This document shows, piece after piece, positions 6,931-15,900 of a stretch of 32,336 bases of DNA. A program made the position numbers and the translations under genes. Location: positions 1-32,336 of the forward strand of contig SYDJ01000233.1 of assembly GCA_005801205.1 (NCBI GenBank), written 5' to 3'. How positions within the stretch are numbered: position 1 is the first letter of the stretch; every line of letters starts with the position of its first letter. Below the pieces are notes generated by a model, which searched no databases, was not told where the DNA came from, and saw only the letters and a program-made list of their open reading frames with translations. This DNA is from Gammaproteobacteria bacterium (lineage in GTDB: Bacteria > Pseudomonadota > Gammaproteobacteria > Pseudomonadales > Cellvibrionaceae).

Positions 6931-7695
6931 ATGATGCACAAATTAGCGGGTAAAAGAGTCTTGGTTACGGCGGGTGCGCAGGGTATTGGTTTGGCTATGA
7001 GCGAGCGATTTATCGAGGCGGGCGCCCATCTTGCGGTGCACTACCATTCCAGTGCTGAACCCGCTCACGCGTTGGTGGAGAAAGCGCGGGCCAAGGGCCT
7101 GAAGGCTTGCGCCATTGGTGCCGACTTGACGCAACAGTCCGAGGCGCAACGCTTATTGGCTGCGGTGGACGAGCACCTCGGGGGGTTGGATGCATTGGTT
7201 AACAATGCCGGCTCGCTGGTGGCGCGCAGGAGCCTAGAGCAAGTTGATGAGGCCTTTTGGCAGCAGGTAATCGACGTCAATATGACATCCTGCTTGTGGG
7301 TAACTCAGGCGGCTCTGCCCCTGCTGTGTCGCAATGCGCAAAGCAGTATTGTGAATCTAGCCTCGCTGGCCGGGCGCAAAGGCGGCCACGGCGGGTCACT
7401 GGTGTATTCTGCCACCAAAGGCGCTATTTTGACCTGGACACGCTCGCTAGCCAGCGAGTTGGGTGGGCGCGGCGTGCGCGTGAATGCAGTGGCACCAGGC
7501 TTAATTTTGGGCACCTCATTTCACAATACGCACACCACGGATGAGTCGGCCAATGCCACCATTGCTGCCATTCCGCTAGGGCTTGCGGGTTGTGCGGATG
7601 ATGTGGCCCGTGCGGTGGTGTTTTTGGCGTCCGAGTACGATGGTTTTATCTCCGGTGCCACGCTGGATATTAATGGAGGTGTGTACGCCTGCTAG
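6931..7695 (+). CDS. Classical short-chain dehydrogenase/reductase
   Basis: A 254-residue classical SDR. It shows the cofactor motif TAGAQGIG (13-20, with T-A-G in place of the common TGG/TGA), NNAG at 91-94, and the catalytic serine S145 with Y159-x-x-x-K163 in VYSATKG. VNAVAPGLI follows, and the C-terminal ISGATLDINGGVYA ending is typical of FabG-like oxidoreductases. The enzyme should be cytosolic and reduce or oxidise a carbonyl/alcohol with NAD(P)H. The substrate cannot be deduced, because neither neighbour is in an obvious pathway. The start is ATG 6931 with GAGGG upstream; the second codon is also ATG. It stands alone between a terminator and a convergent phosphatase gene. Confidence 0.9.
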   Translation: MMHKLAGKRVLVTAGAQGIGLAMSERFIEAGAHLAVHYHSSAEPAHALVEKARAKGLKACAIGADLTQQSEAQRLLAAVDEHLGGLDALVNNAGSLVARRSLEQVDEAFWQQVIDVNMTSCLWVTQAALPLLCRNAQSSIVNLASLAGRKGGHGGSLVYSATKGAILTWTRSLASELGGRGVRVNAVAPGLILGTSFHNTHTTDESANATIAAIPLGLAGCADDVARAVVFLASEYDGFISGATLDINGGVYAC

Positions 7696-7771
7696 TCAGG
7701 CGGTGGCGTAAGGGCTCTACCCACGGGCTGTGCCCCATTCGGGAATCGGGAGTTGCACCATCATTCAATGG

Positions 7772-8371
7772 TTATAAAAAATAATCGTTTTCAATTGCAT
7801 GAACCAGCAACACATCTATACCCGCCATACCGGCGGAAGCTGCTGCTTGTAGGCCGAGCTTGGAATCTTCAAACACCACGCATTTTTCCGCAGGAATACC
7901 AAGCAACTCTGCGCAGCGCAAGAAAGTATCTGGCGCAGGCTTTGGATTTTCAACTTGATCTGCGCCTACGATCGCATCTATGTATTTATCCAACCCACAC
8001 AAACCTAAAATGGTGATGGCTTCGTGCGTGTAAGCGCCAGTGCCAATCGCCATAGGTTTAATGCCGTGGTATTTTTTTGCAACTTCAATCAATGCGGTGG
8101 GTTTTACAAACTTGTGCATATTTTCATGCACCCAAGCTTCTTTAAAATCGTTCATCTCATCCAGTGTTGCGCTTGCAATGAGATTAAATTTTTCCAACAA
8201 AATTTCAATAGTGCCCTTGGTGGGCACCCCCGCGAGTGAACGCATAAATGCGCGATCAATAGGAATACCGTATTTATTTAAGGTTTCGCTCCACGCAAAT
8301 TCGTGCAGTTGGCCGCTATCAACCAAAGTGCCGTCCATATCAAAAATTAAAGCATCGAAATGATCGTACAT
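7772..8371 (-). CDS. HAD-superfamily sugar-phosphatase, YqaB-like
   Basis: A 199-residue subfamily-IA HAD hydrolase. Motif I is IFDMDGTLVDS, with D11 the nucleophile and D13 the acid/base. Motif II is the GTGAYTHEA stretch, the lysine is in NPKPAPDTFLRCAELLG, and motif III is VVFEDSKLGLQAA. The helical cap lies between motifs I and II. The spacing and the sequences MAIGTG and CVVFED closely follow E. coli YqaB, which dephosphorylates fructose-1-phosphate and related sugar phosphates, and are also near beta-phosphoglucomutase. A phosphatase acting on a small phosphosugar is therefore the best call; the exact substrate is inferred. The gene is single and divergent from the lipoprotein gene. Confidence 0.85.
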   Translation of the reverse strand: MYDHFDALIFDMDGTLVDSGQLHEFAWSETLNKYGIPIDRAFMRSLAGVPTKGTIEILLEKFNLIASATLDEMNDFKEAWVHENMHKFVKPTALIEVAKKYHGIKPMAIGTGAYTHEAITILGLCGLDKYIDAIVGADQVENPKPAPDTFLRCAELLGIPAEKCVVFEDSKLGLQAAASAGMAGIDVLLVHAIENDYFL

Positions 8372-8514
8372 AAATTATCTCATGTGAGCGAGTTGCAGGG
8401 AGAGGGTTTGTGTGCATAATCAGCAGGCCAATTAAATTACACAAACTTTGCAAGAAAAAACCACAGTAACTGAATTTATTTGGCTTTTCAGCTGATTTAC
8501 TTGTTGCATTTTTA

Positions 8515-8549
8515 GCAAATACTTCGGAGCCCTTTAACTAAGTATTTGC
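8515..8549. repeat. Perfect 10-bp inverted repeat in the divergent intergenic region
   Basis: GCAAATACTT at 8515-8524 and AAGTATTTGC at 8540-8549 are perfect inverted copies separated by 15 bp. There is no T-tract, so it is not a typical terminator. It lies between the divergent phosphatase and lipoprotein genes and could be a regulator site or a transcript hairpin. Confidence 0.5.
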
Positions 8550-8593
8550 AGTCTCAGGTTGAACCTATTCGCAAGAAATCTATCTTAAAAAAT

Positions 8594-8621
8594 CTATAAC
8601 AAACGCGCTATAACAAACGCG
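8594..8621. repeat. Tandem 14-bp direct repeat upstream of the lipoprotein gene
   Basis: CTATAACAAACGCG occurs twice back to back (8594-8607 and 8608-8621) with no mismatch. It is flanked by two copies of AACCTATTC (8562-8570 and 8627-8635). The arrangement could arise by slippage or form a pair of binding sites 32-60 bp before the start codon. Confidence 0.6.
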
Positions 8622-8652
8622 AGCCAAACCTATTCATAAAAAGGAGTCTATT

Positions 8653-9474
8653 ATGTTAACAATCAAGCTTTTCCGGCACACTACCCTTTATTTTGTTGCG
8701 GGTATGTCATTGCTGGGATGCCAAAGCCATAAGCCACCACCCGCACCTATAGTAGAGATACCACAATTTCCGTCAGTTACTTATCCTATGATGGTAAAAG
8801 GCCAGAGTTTCTTTATAGATGTACCTTGGAACGATCAGCAGGATTTGCAACAGCAGCAGGATGCATTGTTTGTATCCACAAATGAAGATCATTATGATCG
8901 GAAATCTGTTCGTCAGTATCTAATCGTTGAAAAGTCGCCTAGTGATGCATCGCAATATATTTTAAAAAGCGGGCTACAATTAGATTCACCTGAACACAAC
9001 TTCGATACATTTTTACAATTTACCTTAACAGTAAATTGTAGCCATGCGCAAACCAAGTTGCATTGCCAATACAAGGCTATTGATGGTCTCTACTCGGTAG
9101 ATTTGCCCAAATCTGTGTCGTTAAAGGCAGAGCAGACCCCAGCGCAAATGGAAAAGAATGAAATTGCAACGCTATCAACATTAATTGCTCGCCCAATTAA
9201 GATAACCGAAACATTCAAAACACCACTTACACTTTCTAAATTAAAAACGAAATTGGTAAAGCGTCATTTTTTGGTGGATTCAACGAAAGCAGGCCTGTAT
9301 TTATCCCGACTACAATACAATTACGAGGTGGAATTATCACAAGAAAAATTTAAAAAACACTATTTGCTAACAACACACTACCATATCAATCCAATGAGTA
9401 TTGATGCTTATTCTGCAGATTATGTAACTCCCGCCAGCCTAGCGAAAAAAGATTTTAAGAAATCGATAAATTAA
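8653..9474 (+). CDS. Lipoprotein of unknown function
   Basis: A 273-residue protein with a type II signal peptide. After a hydrophobic stretch the lipobox MSLLGC ends at C23, followed by a proline-rich linker (HKPPPAPIVEIP). The position-2 residue Q does not signal inner-membrane retention, so an outer-membrane location is expected. The rest has predicted beta-strand character with many Q/K residues and two further cysteines (NCSHAQTKLHCQY) that could pair. I recognise no known domain. The ribosome site AAAAAGGAG precedes ATG 8653. The gene is noticeably richer in A+T than argH and the algR region, which may mean it was acquired separately. It has no operon partners. Confidence 0.75.
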   Translation: MLTIKLFRHTTLYFVAGMSLLGCQSHKPPPAPIVEIPQFPSVTYPMMVKGQSFFIDVPWNDQQDLQQQQDALFVSTNEDHYDRKSVRQYLIVEKSPSDASQYILKSGLQLDSPEHNFDTFLQFTLTVNCSHAQTKLHCQYKAIDGLYSVDLPKSVSLKAEQTPAQMEKNEIATLSTLIARPIKITETFKTPLTLSKLKTKLVKRHFLVDSTKAGLYLSRLQYNYEVELSQEKFKKHYLLTTHYHINPMSIDAYSADYVTPASLAKKDFKKSIN

Positions 9475-9497
9475 TAATGCTTTTATAAAAATTAAAA

Positions 9498-9528
9498 CCC
9501 AGGCGGCCTCCTGACAAGGCGCTCTGGG
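9498..9528. terminator. Imperfect hairpin after the lipoprotein gene
   Basis: Arms 9498-9509 and 9517-9528 pair with nine Watson-Crick pairs, one wobble and two mismatches around a 7-base loop. It starts 24 bp after the lipoprotein stop. A T-rich run follows only on the minus strand, so it is a weak terminator candidate. Confidence 0.35.
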
Positions 9529-9600
9529 AAAACACAAAAAATCAAGCCGCATTCACTAGTGTTCGCGCATAAATTTATTGTTTATGGAAAAGCAATAAAA

Positions 9601-9630
9601 AAGCCGCGCCCAATTTGCAGAGCGCGGCTT
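9601..9630 (-). terminator. Rho-independent terminator of argH
   Basis: AAGCCGCGC (9601-9609) and GCGCGGCTT (9622-9630) form a perfect 9-bp stem with a 12-base loop. Read on the minus strand it is followed by TTTTTTATT, a good termination signal 20 bp after the argH stop. It may also stop transcription from the left. Confidence 0.85.
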
Positions 9631-9650
9631 TTAGGTAAGTAGCTTTTTTC

Positions 9651-11051
9651 CTAAGCGCGCGCAGCCAAGTTCACTTTTGCGCGTTCAACAGCGGCCTTCA
9701 CTTGCACTGGCGCAGTACCACCAATGTGATTGCGTGCAGCCACTGAACCTTCTAGCGTTAAGACAGCAAAAACATCTTGTTCGATAACGGTAGAAAATTG
9801 TTGCAACTCAGCCAAACTCATCTCTGATAAATCTTTACCAGTTTGCACGCCGTAGCCTACCGACTTGCCTACAATTTCATGCGCATCACGAAACGGAACA
9901 CCGCGACGCACCAAGTAATCGGCCAAATCCGTTGCGGTAGAGAAACCGCGCTTAGCCGCTTCGTACATTTTTTCTTTGCGCGGCAGAATTGCGGGCACCA
10001 TATCGGCGAAAGCGCGCAAACAATCCTTGACGGTATCAATCGCATCGAACACAGGTTCTTTGTCTTCTTGATTGTCTTTGTTGTAGGCCAAAGGTTGCGA
10101 TTTCATCAAGGTTAATAAGGCGGTGAGGTGGCCGTACACGCGACCGGTTTTACCGCGAACTAATTCAGGCACATCTGGGTTTTTCTTTTGCGGCATGATG
10201 GATGAGCCAGTGCAAAAGCGATCGGGTAAATCAATAAAGCTAAATTGTGATGAAGTCCACAGCACTAACTCTTCGCTGAAGCGCGACATATGCATCATCA
10301 AAATCGCCGCGAAGGAGGCGAACTCAATCGCAAAGTCGCGATCGCTTACGGAATCCAACGAGTTCTCAGTCGGTGCATCAAAACCTAATAATTGTGCAGT
10401 GTAAGCGCGGTCAATTGGGTAAGTTGTTCCCGCTAAAGCAGCTGCGCCGAGTGGCAAATAATTCATGCGCTTGCGGCAGTCCATCAAGCGCGAATAATCG
10501 CGTTGCAACATTTCGAACCACGCCAATAAATGGTGACCGAAAGTGACTGGCTGCGCGGTTTGCAAATGGGTGAAGCCGGGCATGATGGTATCGGCCTCGC
10601 GCTCAGCTACACTCAAGAGACCTTGTTGCAGGCGGGTGAGTTCCTTCGCTATTGCATCGATTTCGTCGCGCAAATAGAGGCGAATATCGGTAGCAACTTG
10701 ATCGTTGCGCGAGCGCCCGGTATGAAGCTTTTTACCCGTAATTCCAATGCGCTGGGTAAGCACTGCTTCGATGTTCATGTGCACATCTTCAAGGCTTACC
10801 GACCAATTAAATTTACCGGCAACAATCTCAGCGCGGATTTCTTCAAGACCCGTAATAATTTGATCGCGCTCGGCATCGGTCAAAACGCCCACTTTTGCCA
10901 ACATGGTGGCGTGAGCGATAGAGCCATTAATGTCGTGGTGATAAAGGCGATAATCAAAGCCGATGGAGGCAGTAAAGCGCTCAACAAAGGCATCAGTCGC
11001 TTCAGTAAAGCGGCCGCCCCAAGGTTTGATGGGCTGATCGTTTTGGCTCAT
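9651..11051 (-). CDS. argH: Argininosuccinate lyase
   Basis: Catalyses the last step of arginine biosynthesis, splitting argininosuccinate into arginine and fumarate in the cytosol as a homotetramer. The full length of 466 residues matches the family. Signatures include [15 protein letters not shown] near 108-122, [16 protein letters not shown] at 159-174 carrying the H162 region, and the fumarase/aspartase-type loop [14 protein letters not shown] at 281-294 with the catalytic serine in GSS. The C terminus is that of bacterial ArgH, with [11 protein letters not shown]. The start ATG 11051 fits the family N terminus [15 protein letters not shown]; a weak GGAA lies upstream. The divergent algZ-algR pair is the arrangement known in Pseudomonas. 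Confidence 0.98.
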   Translation of the reverse strand: MSQNDQPIKPWGGRFTEATDAFVERFTASIGFDYRLYHHDINGSIAHATMLAKVGVLTDAERDQIITGLEEIRAEIVAGKFNWSVSLEDVHMNIEAVLTQRIGITGKKLHTGRSRNDQVATDIRLYLRDEIDAIAKELTRLQQGLLSVAEREADTIMPGFTHLQTAQPVTFGHHLLAWFEMLQRDYSRLMDCRKRMNYLPLGAAALAGTTYPIDRAYTAQLLGFDAPTENSLDSVSDRDFAIEFASFAAILMMHMSRFSEELVLWTSSQFSFIDLPDRFCTGSSIMPQKKNPDVPELVRGKTGRVYGHLTALLTLMKSQPLAYNKDNQEDKEPVFDAIDTVKDCLRAFADMVPAILPRKEKMYEAAKRGFSTATDLADYLVRRGVPFRDAHEIVGKSVGYGVQTGKDLSEMSLAELQQFSTVIEQDVFAVLTLEGSVAARNHIGGTAPVQVKAAVERAKVNLAARA

Positions 11052-11152
11052 GAGGAATGTTTCCGAGAAAAATAAAAGAAGAAGACATAATATAGCGATA
11101 AATAAAGGCGGGCATTATAGCCTCATTTCATCGGCTCTGGAGCCAAGTACCC

Positions 11153-12232
11153 GTGACTAATACCAAGAATAAAGGCACCCATAACGATTTTTTACCTAAC
11201 CTGTGCAACCCGCAATCGGTGCTGCTCTTGGTCTTGGTTGCAGAGCTGGTTGCGCTGTTGTTGACCCTCAACGCCTCATTTCTACCTACATTTAGCTGGG
11301 ATTTGCTCGCGCTCTACTCCTTTCAAATCCAATGGATTAGCTTAATCAGCGCCTATGTAATTTGCCGTATGCGCCCTTGGCTGCGCCGCTGGGAACCCAC
11401 GCAAGCAGGGCTTGCAGCTTACGGAGCCGTGTTGCTTACAACACTGATCATGTCGATTCTTGGTCAGCTATTGTTACAGGCCTTTGCCAGCGGCATGTTC
11501 ATGGGTGCGCAAAGGTTTCACGTTAATCTTTGGCAGTTGTGCAGCAACATGCTGACCTCTGCGATTTTATCGGGCATTACCCTGCGCTATTTGTATCTCC
11601 AGCAACAACTACGCAACCAGCAGCAAGCTGAATTGCATGCGCGAATTCAAGCCTTACAATCACGTATTCGCCCGCATTTTTTATTTAATAGTATGAACAG
11701 CATCGCCAGCTTGATTGTGTCAGACCCCGATTTAGCGGAGCGTGTTATTGAAGACCTAGCAGAATTATTTCGCGCCAGTCTTGCTGAGCCAGCGCTGATT
11801 CCCATCGATCGTGAAGTCATACTGTGCCGTCGCTACTTGGAAATTGAACAACTGCGCATGGGTAAGCGCCTCACTGTGGATTGGCAGATTGGCGCGCTCA
11901 GCGAGGATATAAAAATCCCCAGCCTCATGCTGCAGCCTCTTGTGGAGAACGCCATTTTTCACGGCATTGAACCCATGCCCAATGGCGGCACAGTTACCAT
12001 TAAAATATCCCAAGCCAAAAATCAATTAATGATTGCCATTACCAATCCCTATCCGCTCGTTAAGAAGTCGCCGTCACAAGCGCAAACGCCATCACAAGAT
12101 CGCCATAACCGTATGGCGCTGGATAATATTCGCCACCGTTTGCAAGTACACTATGGTGATAACGCGCGCTTGTCCTCCAGCGAAGAACATGGCGTATTCA
12201 CCACCTATATTTTTTGCCCGCTGCAAAAGTGA
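11153..12232 (+). CDS. algZ: LytS-family sensor histidine kinase AlgZ/FimS
   Basis: The 359-residue membrane sensor has four predicted transmembrane segments (about 22-41, 50-71, 89-111, 129-148), a short coiled region and a His_kinase domain. The phosphoacceptor region RIRPHFLFNSMNSIASL carries H175, and the later LMLQPLVENAIFHGIEP is the LytS-type ATPase N box; the ATPase G region is shortened, as in AlgZ proteins. It acts with the response regulator encoded 10 bp downstream. In Pseudomonas this pair controls twitching motility and alginate; in a Cellvibrio-like host the targets are unknown. The start is GTG 11153 with GGAG upstream. The position divergent from argH supports orthology. Confidence 0.9.
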   Translation: MTNTKNKGTHNDFLPNLCNPQSVLLLVLVAELVALLLTLNASFLPTFSWDLLALYSFQIQWISLISAYVICRMRPWLRRWEPTQAGLAAYGAVLLTTLIMSILGQLLLQAFASGMFMGAQRFHVNLWQLCSNMLTSAILSGITLRYLYLQQQLRNQQQAELHARIQALQSRIRPHFLFNSMNSIASLIVSDPDLAERVIEDLAELFRASLAEPALIPIDREVILCRRYLEIEQLRMGKRLTVDWQIGALSEDIKIPSLMLQPLVENAIFHGIEPMPNGGTVTIKISQAKNQLMIAITNPYPLVKKSPSQAQTPSQDRHNRMALDNIRHRLQVHYGDNARLSSSEEHGVFTTYIFCPLQK

Positions 12233-12242
12233 GAATAACAAG

Positions 12243-12980
12243 ATGGAAATTTTAATTGTCGATGATGAACCCCTTGCCCGCCAACGCTTGGTGCGCATGA
12301 TCGAAAAATTAGAAGAACACAACATAGTTGCAGAAGCTGAGAATGCCGATGCTGCATTGCTCGCCATCAACGAACACGACCCCGATATTGTATTGCTCGA
12401 TGTGCGCATGCCTGGCAAAGATGGCCTCACTCTCGCCCACGAAATTAGCGAATTGGATTGCCCGCCCGCCATTATTTTTTGCACAGCCTTCGATCAATAC
12501 GCTCTTGATGCCTTTGGCACAGATGCAATTGGCTATTTATTAAAACCCATTAAGGCTGAACAATTAAAAGACGCGCTCAACAAAGCGCAAAAATTAAATA
12601 AAGTGCAGCGCGCTGCGGCACAAATACCTGCACCCGAAAATAAAAATTCGCGCACCCATATCAGCGCCAAAACTCGACGCGGCATAGAGCTAATTCCGCT
12701 AGAAGATGTTCGCTATTTTGTCGCCGATCATAAATACGTCACAGTCTTTCACCGCAACGGCGAACACCTGTTAGACGAAACCCTAAAAGAATTGGAAGAA
12801 GAGTTCGCCGGCCGCTTTATTCGTATTCACCGCAACGCATTAATTTCGGTGAAACATATTGAAGCAATTGAACGCGTAACTCAGGGACAATACCAAGTGC
12901 GCTTGGCAGATACAGAACAGCGGCCGATTATCAGCCGCCGCCATGTGAGCGATGTGAAGGAATTATTGCGGGTGATGTAA
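12243..12980 (+). CDS. algR: LytTR-family response regulator AlgR
   Basis: A 245-residue response regulator. The receiver domain covers about residues 1-120, with the acidic pocket D7/D8 in LIVDDEPLARQRL, the phosphorylation site D53 in IVLLDVRMPGKDG, a conserved threonine in FCTAFDQYALDAF and the KPI lysine near 103. A LytTR DNA-binding domain follows from about 140 to 243 (YFVADHKYVTVFHRNGE, FIRIHRNALISVKHIEAIER). The ATG 12243 is chosen because the domain starts there; the frame stays open to 12033, but only by running through algZ. The gene follows algZ by 10 bp and should be co-transcribed with it. In Pseudomonas hemC follows; here a convergent protease gene does. Confidence 0.93.
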   Translation: MEILIVDDEPLARQRLVRMIEKLEEHNIVAEAENADAALLAINEHDPDIVLLDVRMPGKDGLTLAHEISELDCPPAIIFCTAFDQYALDAFGTDAIGYLLKPIKAEQLKDALNKAQKLNKVQRAAAQIPAPENKNSRTHISAKTRRGIELIPLEDVRYFVADHKYVTVFHRNGEHLLDETLKELEEEFAGRFIRIHRNALISVKHIEAIERVTQGQYQVRLADTEQRPIISRRHVSDVKELLRVM

Positions 12981-12991
12981 AAAAGTGAGAT

Positions 12992-15900
12992 TTACAATTT
13001 TTTTTGGCTGCGCTGTAAACGCAGCTCGTAATATTTTTCACGCAACAACCAGAGATTGTAAGCGAATAACAAAAATATAATCCCAGCACTCACGCCGCCA
13101 CCGCCACCGTTACTGCCACCACCACCAATAGATTGTTCACGAGTGATAGTGACTGATTGAGTCGCTGTGCCTAGATTCCCTGCTTTATCTTTCACCGTCC
13201 ACGTCACTGTATATTGCCCCTCATTGAACGGCCCAGATTCACTTGCGGTAGGTGTGAGCGCACCATCGACAATATCGGTTGCGGTTGCCACACCTAAACT
13301 CACTGATACGGGAAACGTTTTGGTTGTGATGTTTATTGCGGGCGGCGCAACTACGCTGGGTGAAGTTGTATCCCTAATTGTTATGCGTTGAAGCACTGTA
13401 CCGGTATTACCTGCAGCATCGGTTGCGGACCATGTTACATCGTGTTCGCCCACCGCAAATGCGGGTAAGCTTTGCGTTGTAGCTGACATCTCGCCATCTA
13501 CTACATCGGTCGCCGAGGCTTGTTCCAAGGTAACCGGAGTGCTAATACCCGTTGCTTCTTTTACAATCGCTTGCGGCGCACGCACAACGGGCGCAGTGGT
13601 GTCTTTAATGGTAACCACTTGAATAGCAGAACCTATATTCCCTGAGGAATCCACTGCTTTCCATTCCACGAAATGGTTGCCGACTTTTAATGCGATTCCA
13701 TCGCTGGTGGTTGTAGCCAGCGTCATGCCATCAACTATATCTGTTGCTGTAGCAAAGCCAAAACTTACGGCAGTTTCTTTTCCTGTTGCCTCTTTTACCA
13801 TATCAGCAGGTGCAAAAACCATCGGCGATATGGTGTCCCGAACAACTAACGTCTGCGAGGCATTAGTCACTACTCCTATAGCATTTTTTGCACTCCACAC
13901 AATAGTGTTTCTACCTAATGCATAGGGCCCAAGATTTTTGGTTGTCGCTTTAATTTTTCCATATTTAGAATCAACCGCATATACATCAGGAAGCGTAAAC
14001 GAGGTTAATTTTCCCGCAGCTTCGACAGTAATGTCCGGCAACTCAGGAAACTCTGGCGTAGTGATTACAATTTCAGAACCCACACCCAAAACAAAAACAT
14101 TATTCAAGGTTTGCTCTATATAAGACCTGCCCGTACCTTTATATTTTATACGCAAGGAGGCGATATGTGTTCCTTGCAACAGCGGTAAGGTCGCCACAAA
14201 ATAATTACCATTTAGCTCAACGCTCAATGCTTTCCACGGCGCACCTTCATCAGCTTTAAATTCTAGGGTTAACGCATTTCTATCGGTTAGGGAATCTCCC
14301 TTTTCATTTTTAAAGTTCAATTTAATTTTTGGATCTGTAGAGTTTAAAACTCTAGACATATCCTCTCCATTTAAAAAAACTAAGGTTTCTAATAGCGGAG
14401 TTGATCGACCACCATTGCTATCAGCATCCCACTTATTCGCTTCAACCATATCCAGATTTTGTACAGCAACTACTTCCCCCACCTGATTCAAATATCGATT
14501 TTCCCAGCGTCGTTCAATTTTCACGGTATCGCATACCGTAGAATCATTTGGATAAGGCGATAAGGGTCTTGTACCGGAAATTAACAACTTATCATCGCAA
14601 TAGGTATTAAAATCGACTACGTCATAAAACCTATTCTGAAGCCCGTCCACACCTCTTATCCAACCCAAAAAATTACCCGCGTCCACCTCCTCAAAACTTT
14701 TATTGTCTTTATAGTACTGAAGCGACAGTGGGTAAAAGTATCCATTGCCATCCAAGTGAATTCCTTTGTTTGCAAATACATGAGGGCCGGAAGTGAGAGG
14801 AAAGAAAGGCGACGAAAACTTCATTACCTCAGATTGACTCAAGAAACCAACATAATCGGTAGAGGCGATGGTACTGATACCATAATCTGGATCTTTTTTC
14901 TCAATATTGATAGCCAGAGCAAACTCACTTTTATTAAGGGTGAATAATTCAGAATATATTTTACGATTTATGGGGGTTTCAATTAAGGGGTAGTTATATT
15001 GTCCAAACCCCCATGCCATCCACCCCGAAAATGGATTAATTTCTCTGACATGAATAGTATCCAATACACCCTGTTGAACAATTTTATTGTCTGTATAGCG
15101 GAAATCCAGCTCGGCAAGTTTTGCCACGTCCAAAATTTTGGATTCTCCTTGGGCAATACCATCCGGTTTATTCCAGTTGACGAAATACAGATCAGACCAG
15201 TCGGGAGTTTTTTCTCTATAAAGAAAGCCGGCGGAGAACTTGATTCTATTCGACATAGGCGATAGCTTTATAGTTTTACCTACAAATGAACCAAAAAAGA
15301 AGGCATAAATTCCAGTTTTAGATGGCTCATGAAACAACAGCTGAATACCCGAGTGATCAATAATATTATCCGCAGATAAAACCCGACCATCTAGCAACTT
15401 TGCTTGCTCAATACCCATAATAAAATGTGCATCATCACTGGATCCCGCAACAGAGAGCTCCTTATCAAGGGTAAGCGATTCCTTGGCAACAATTGAACCG
15501 TTACAGAAATACAGCAAAGCATCGTAAGTGCCCGGCTTTATATAAAACTCGTAGGGTTGTGGATCGGCTCCACAACCATCAGCTCGGTAAATCTGGTTAA
15601 AGTCGCCAAGGTCTTGCCCCATAAGCGCAACGTAATAGAGCCCGTTCGCAGGCTGGAAAGTGATTTTGGCCGCCTTCAAGAGCACCGCAGAAACCTTGAT
15701 ATCATTTAATGCAGATTTCACCGAAAACTGCGTTTCAAAATGCATCGATTTATTAGTCGGGAAACCCAAGGCTGGATTATCGGCAGTGGCTTTAAATTGA
15801 TATTGTGCTGACGTTAATGGCTCAAGTACGGCAGGAGATGCAGGTAAGCTTAGCGATAAACCAGCCACCAATGCGCTTGGCTGATTAAAATCAAGGCTCA

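Noticed and set aside
7740-7771. ACCAT/ATGGT stem as a terminator for the convergent SDR and HAD genes
   Set aside because: Only five base pairs, with no T-run directly after it on either strand.
13007-13025. Hairpin GCTGCG/CGCAGC as an algR terminator
   Set aside because: The stem is only 6 bp, it lies in the protease coding region, and the following T-run starts several bases away. Too weak to call.
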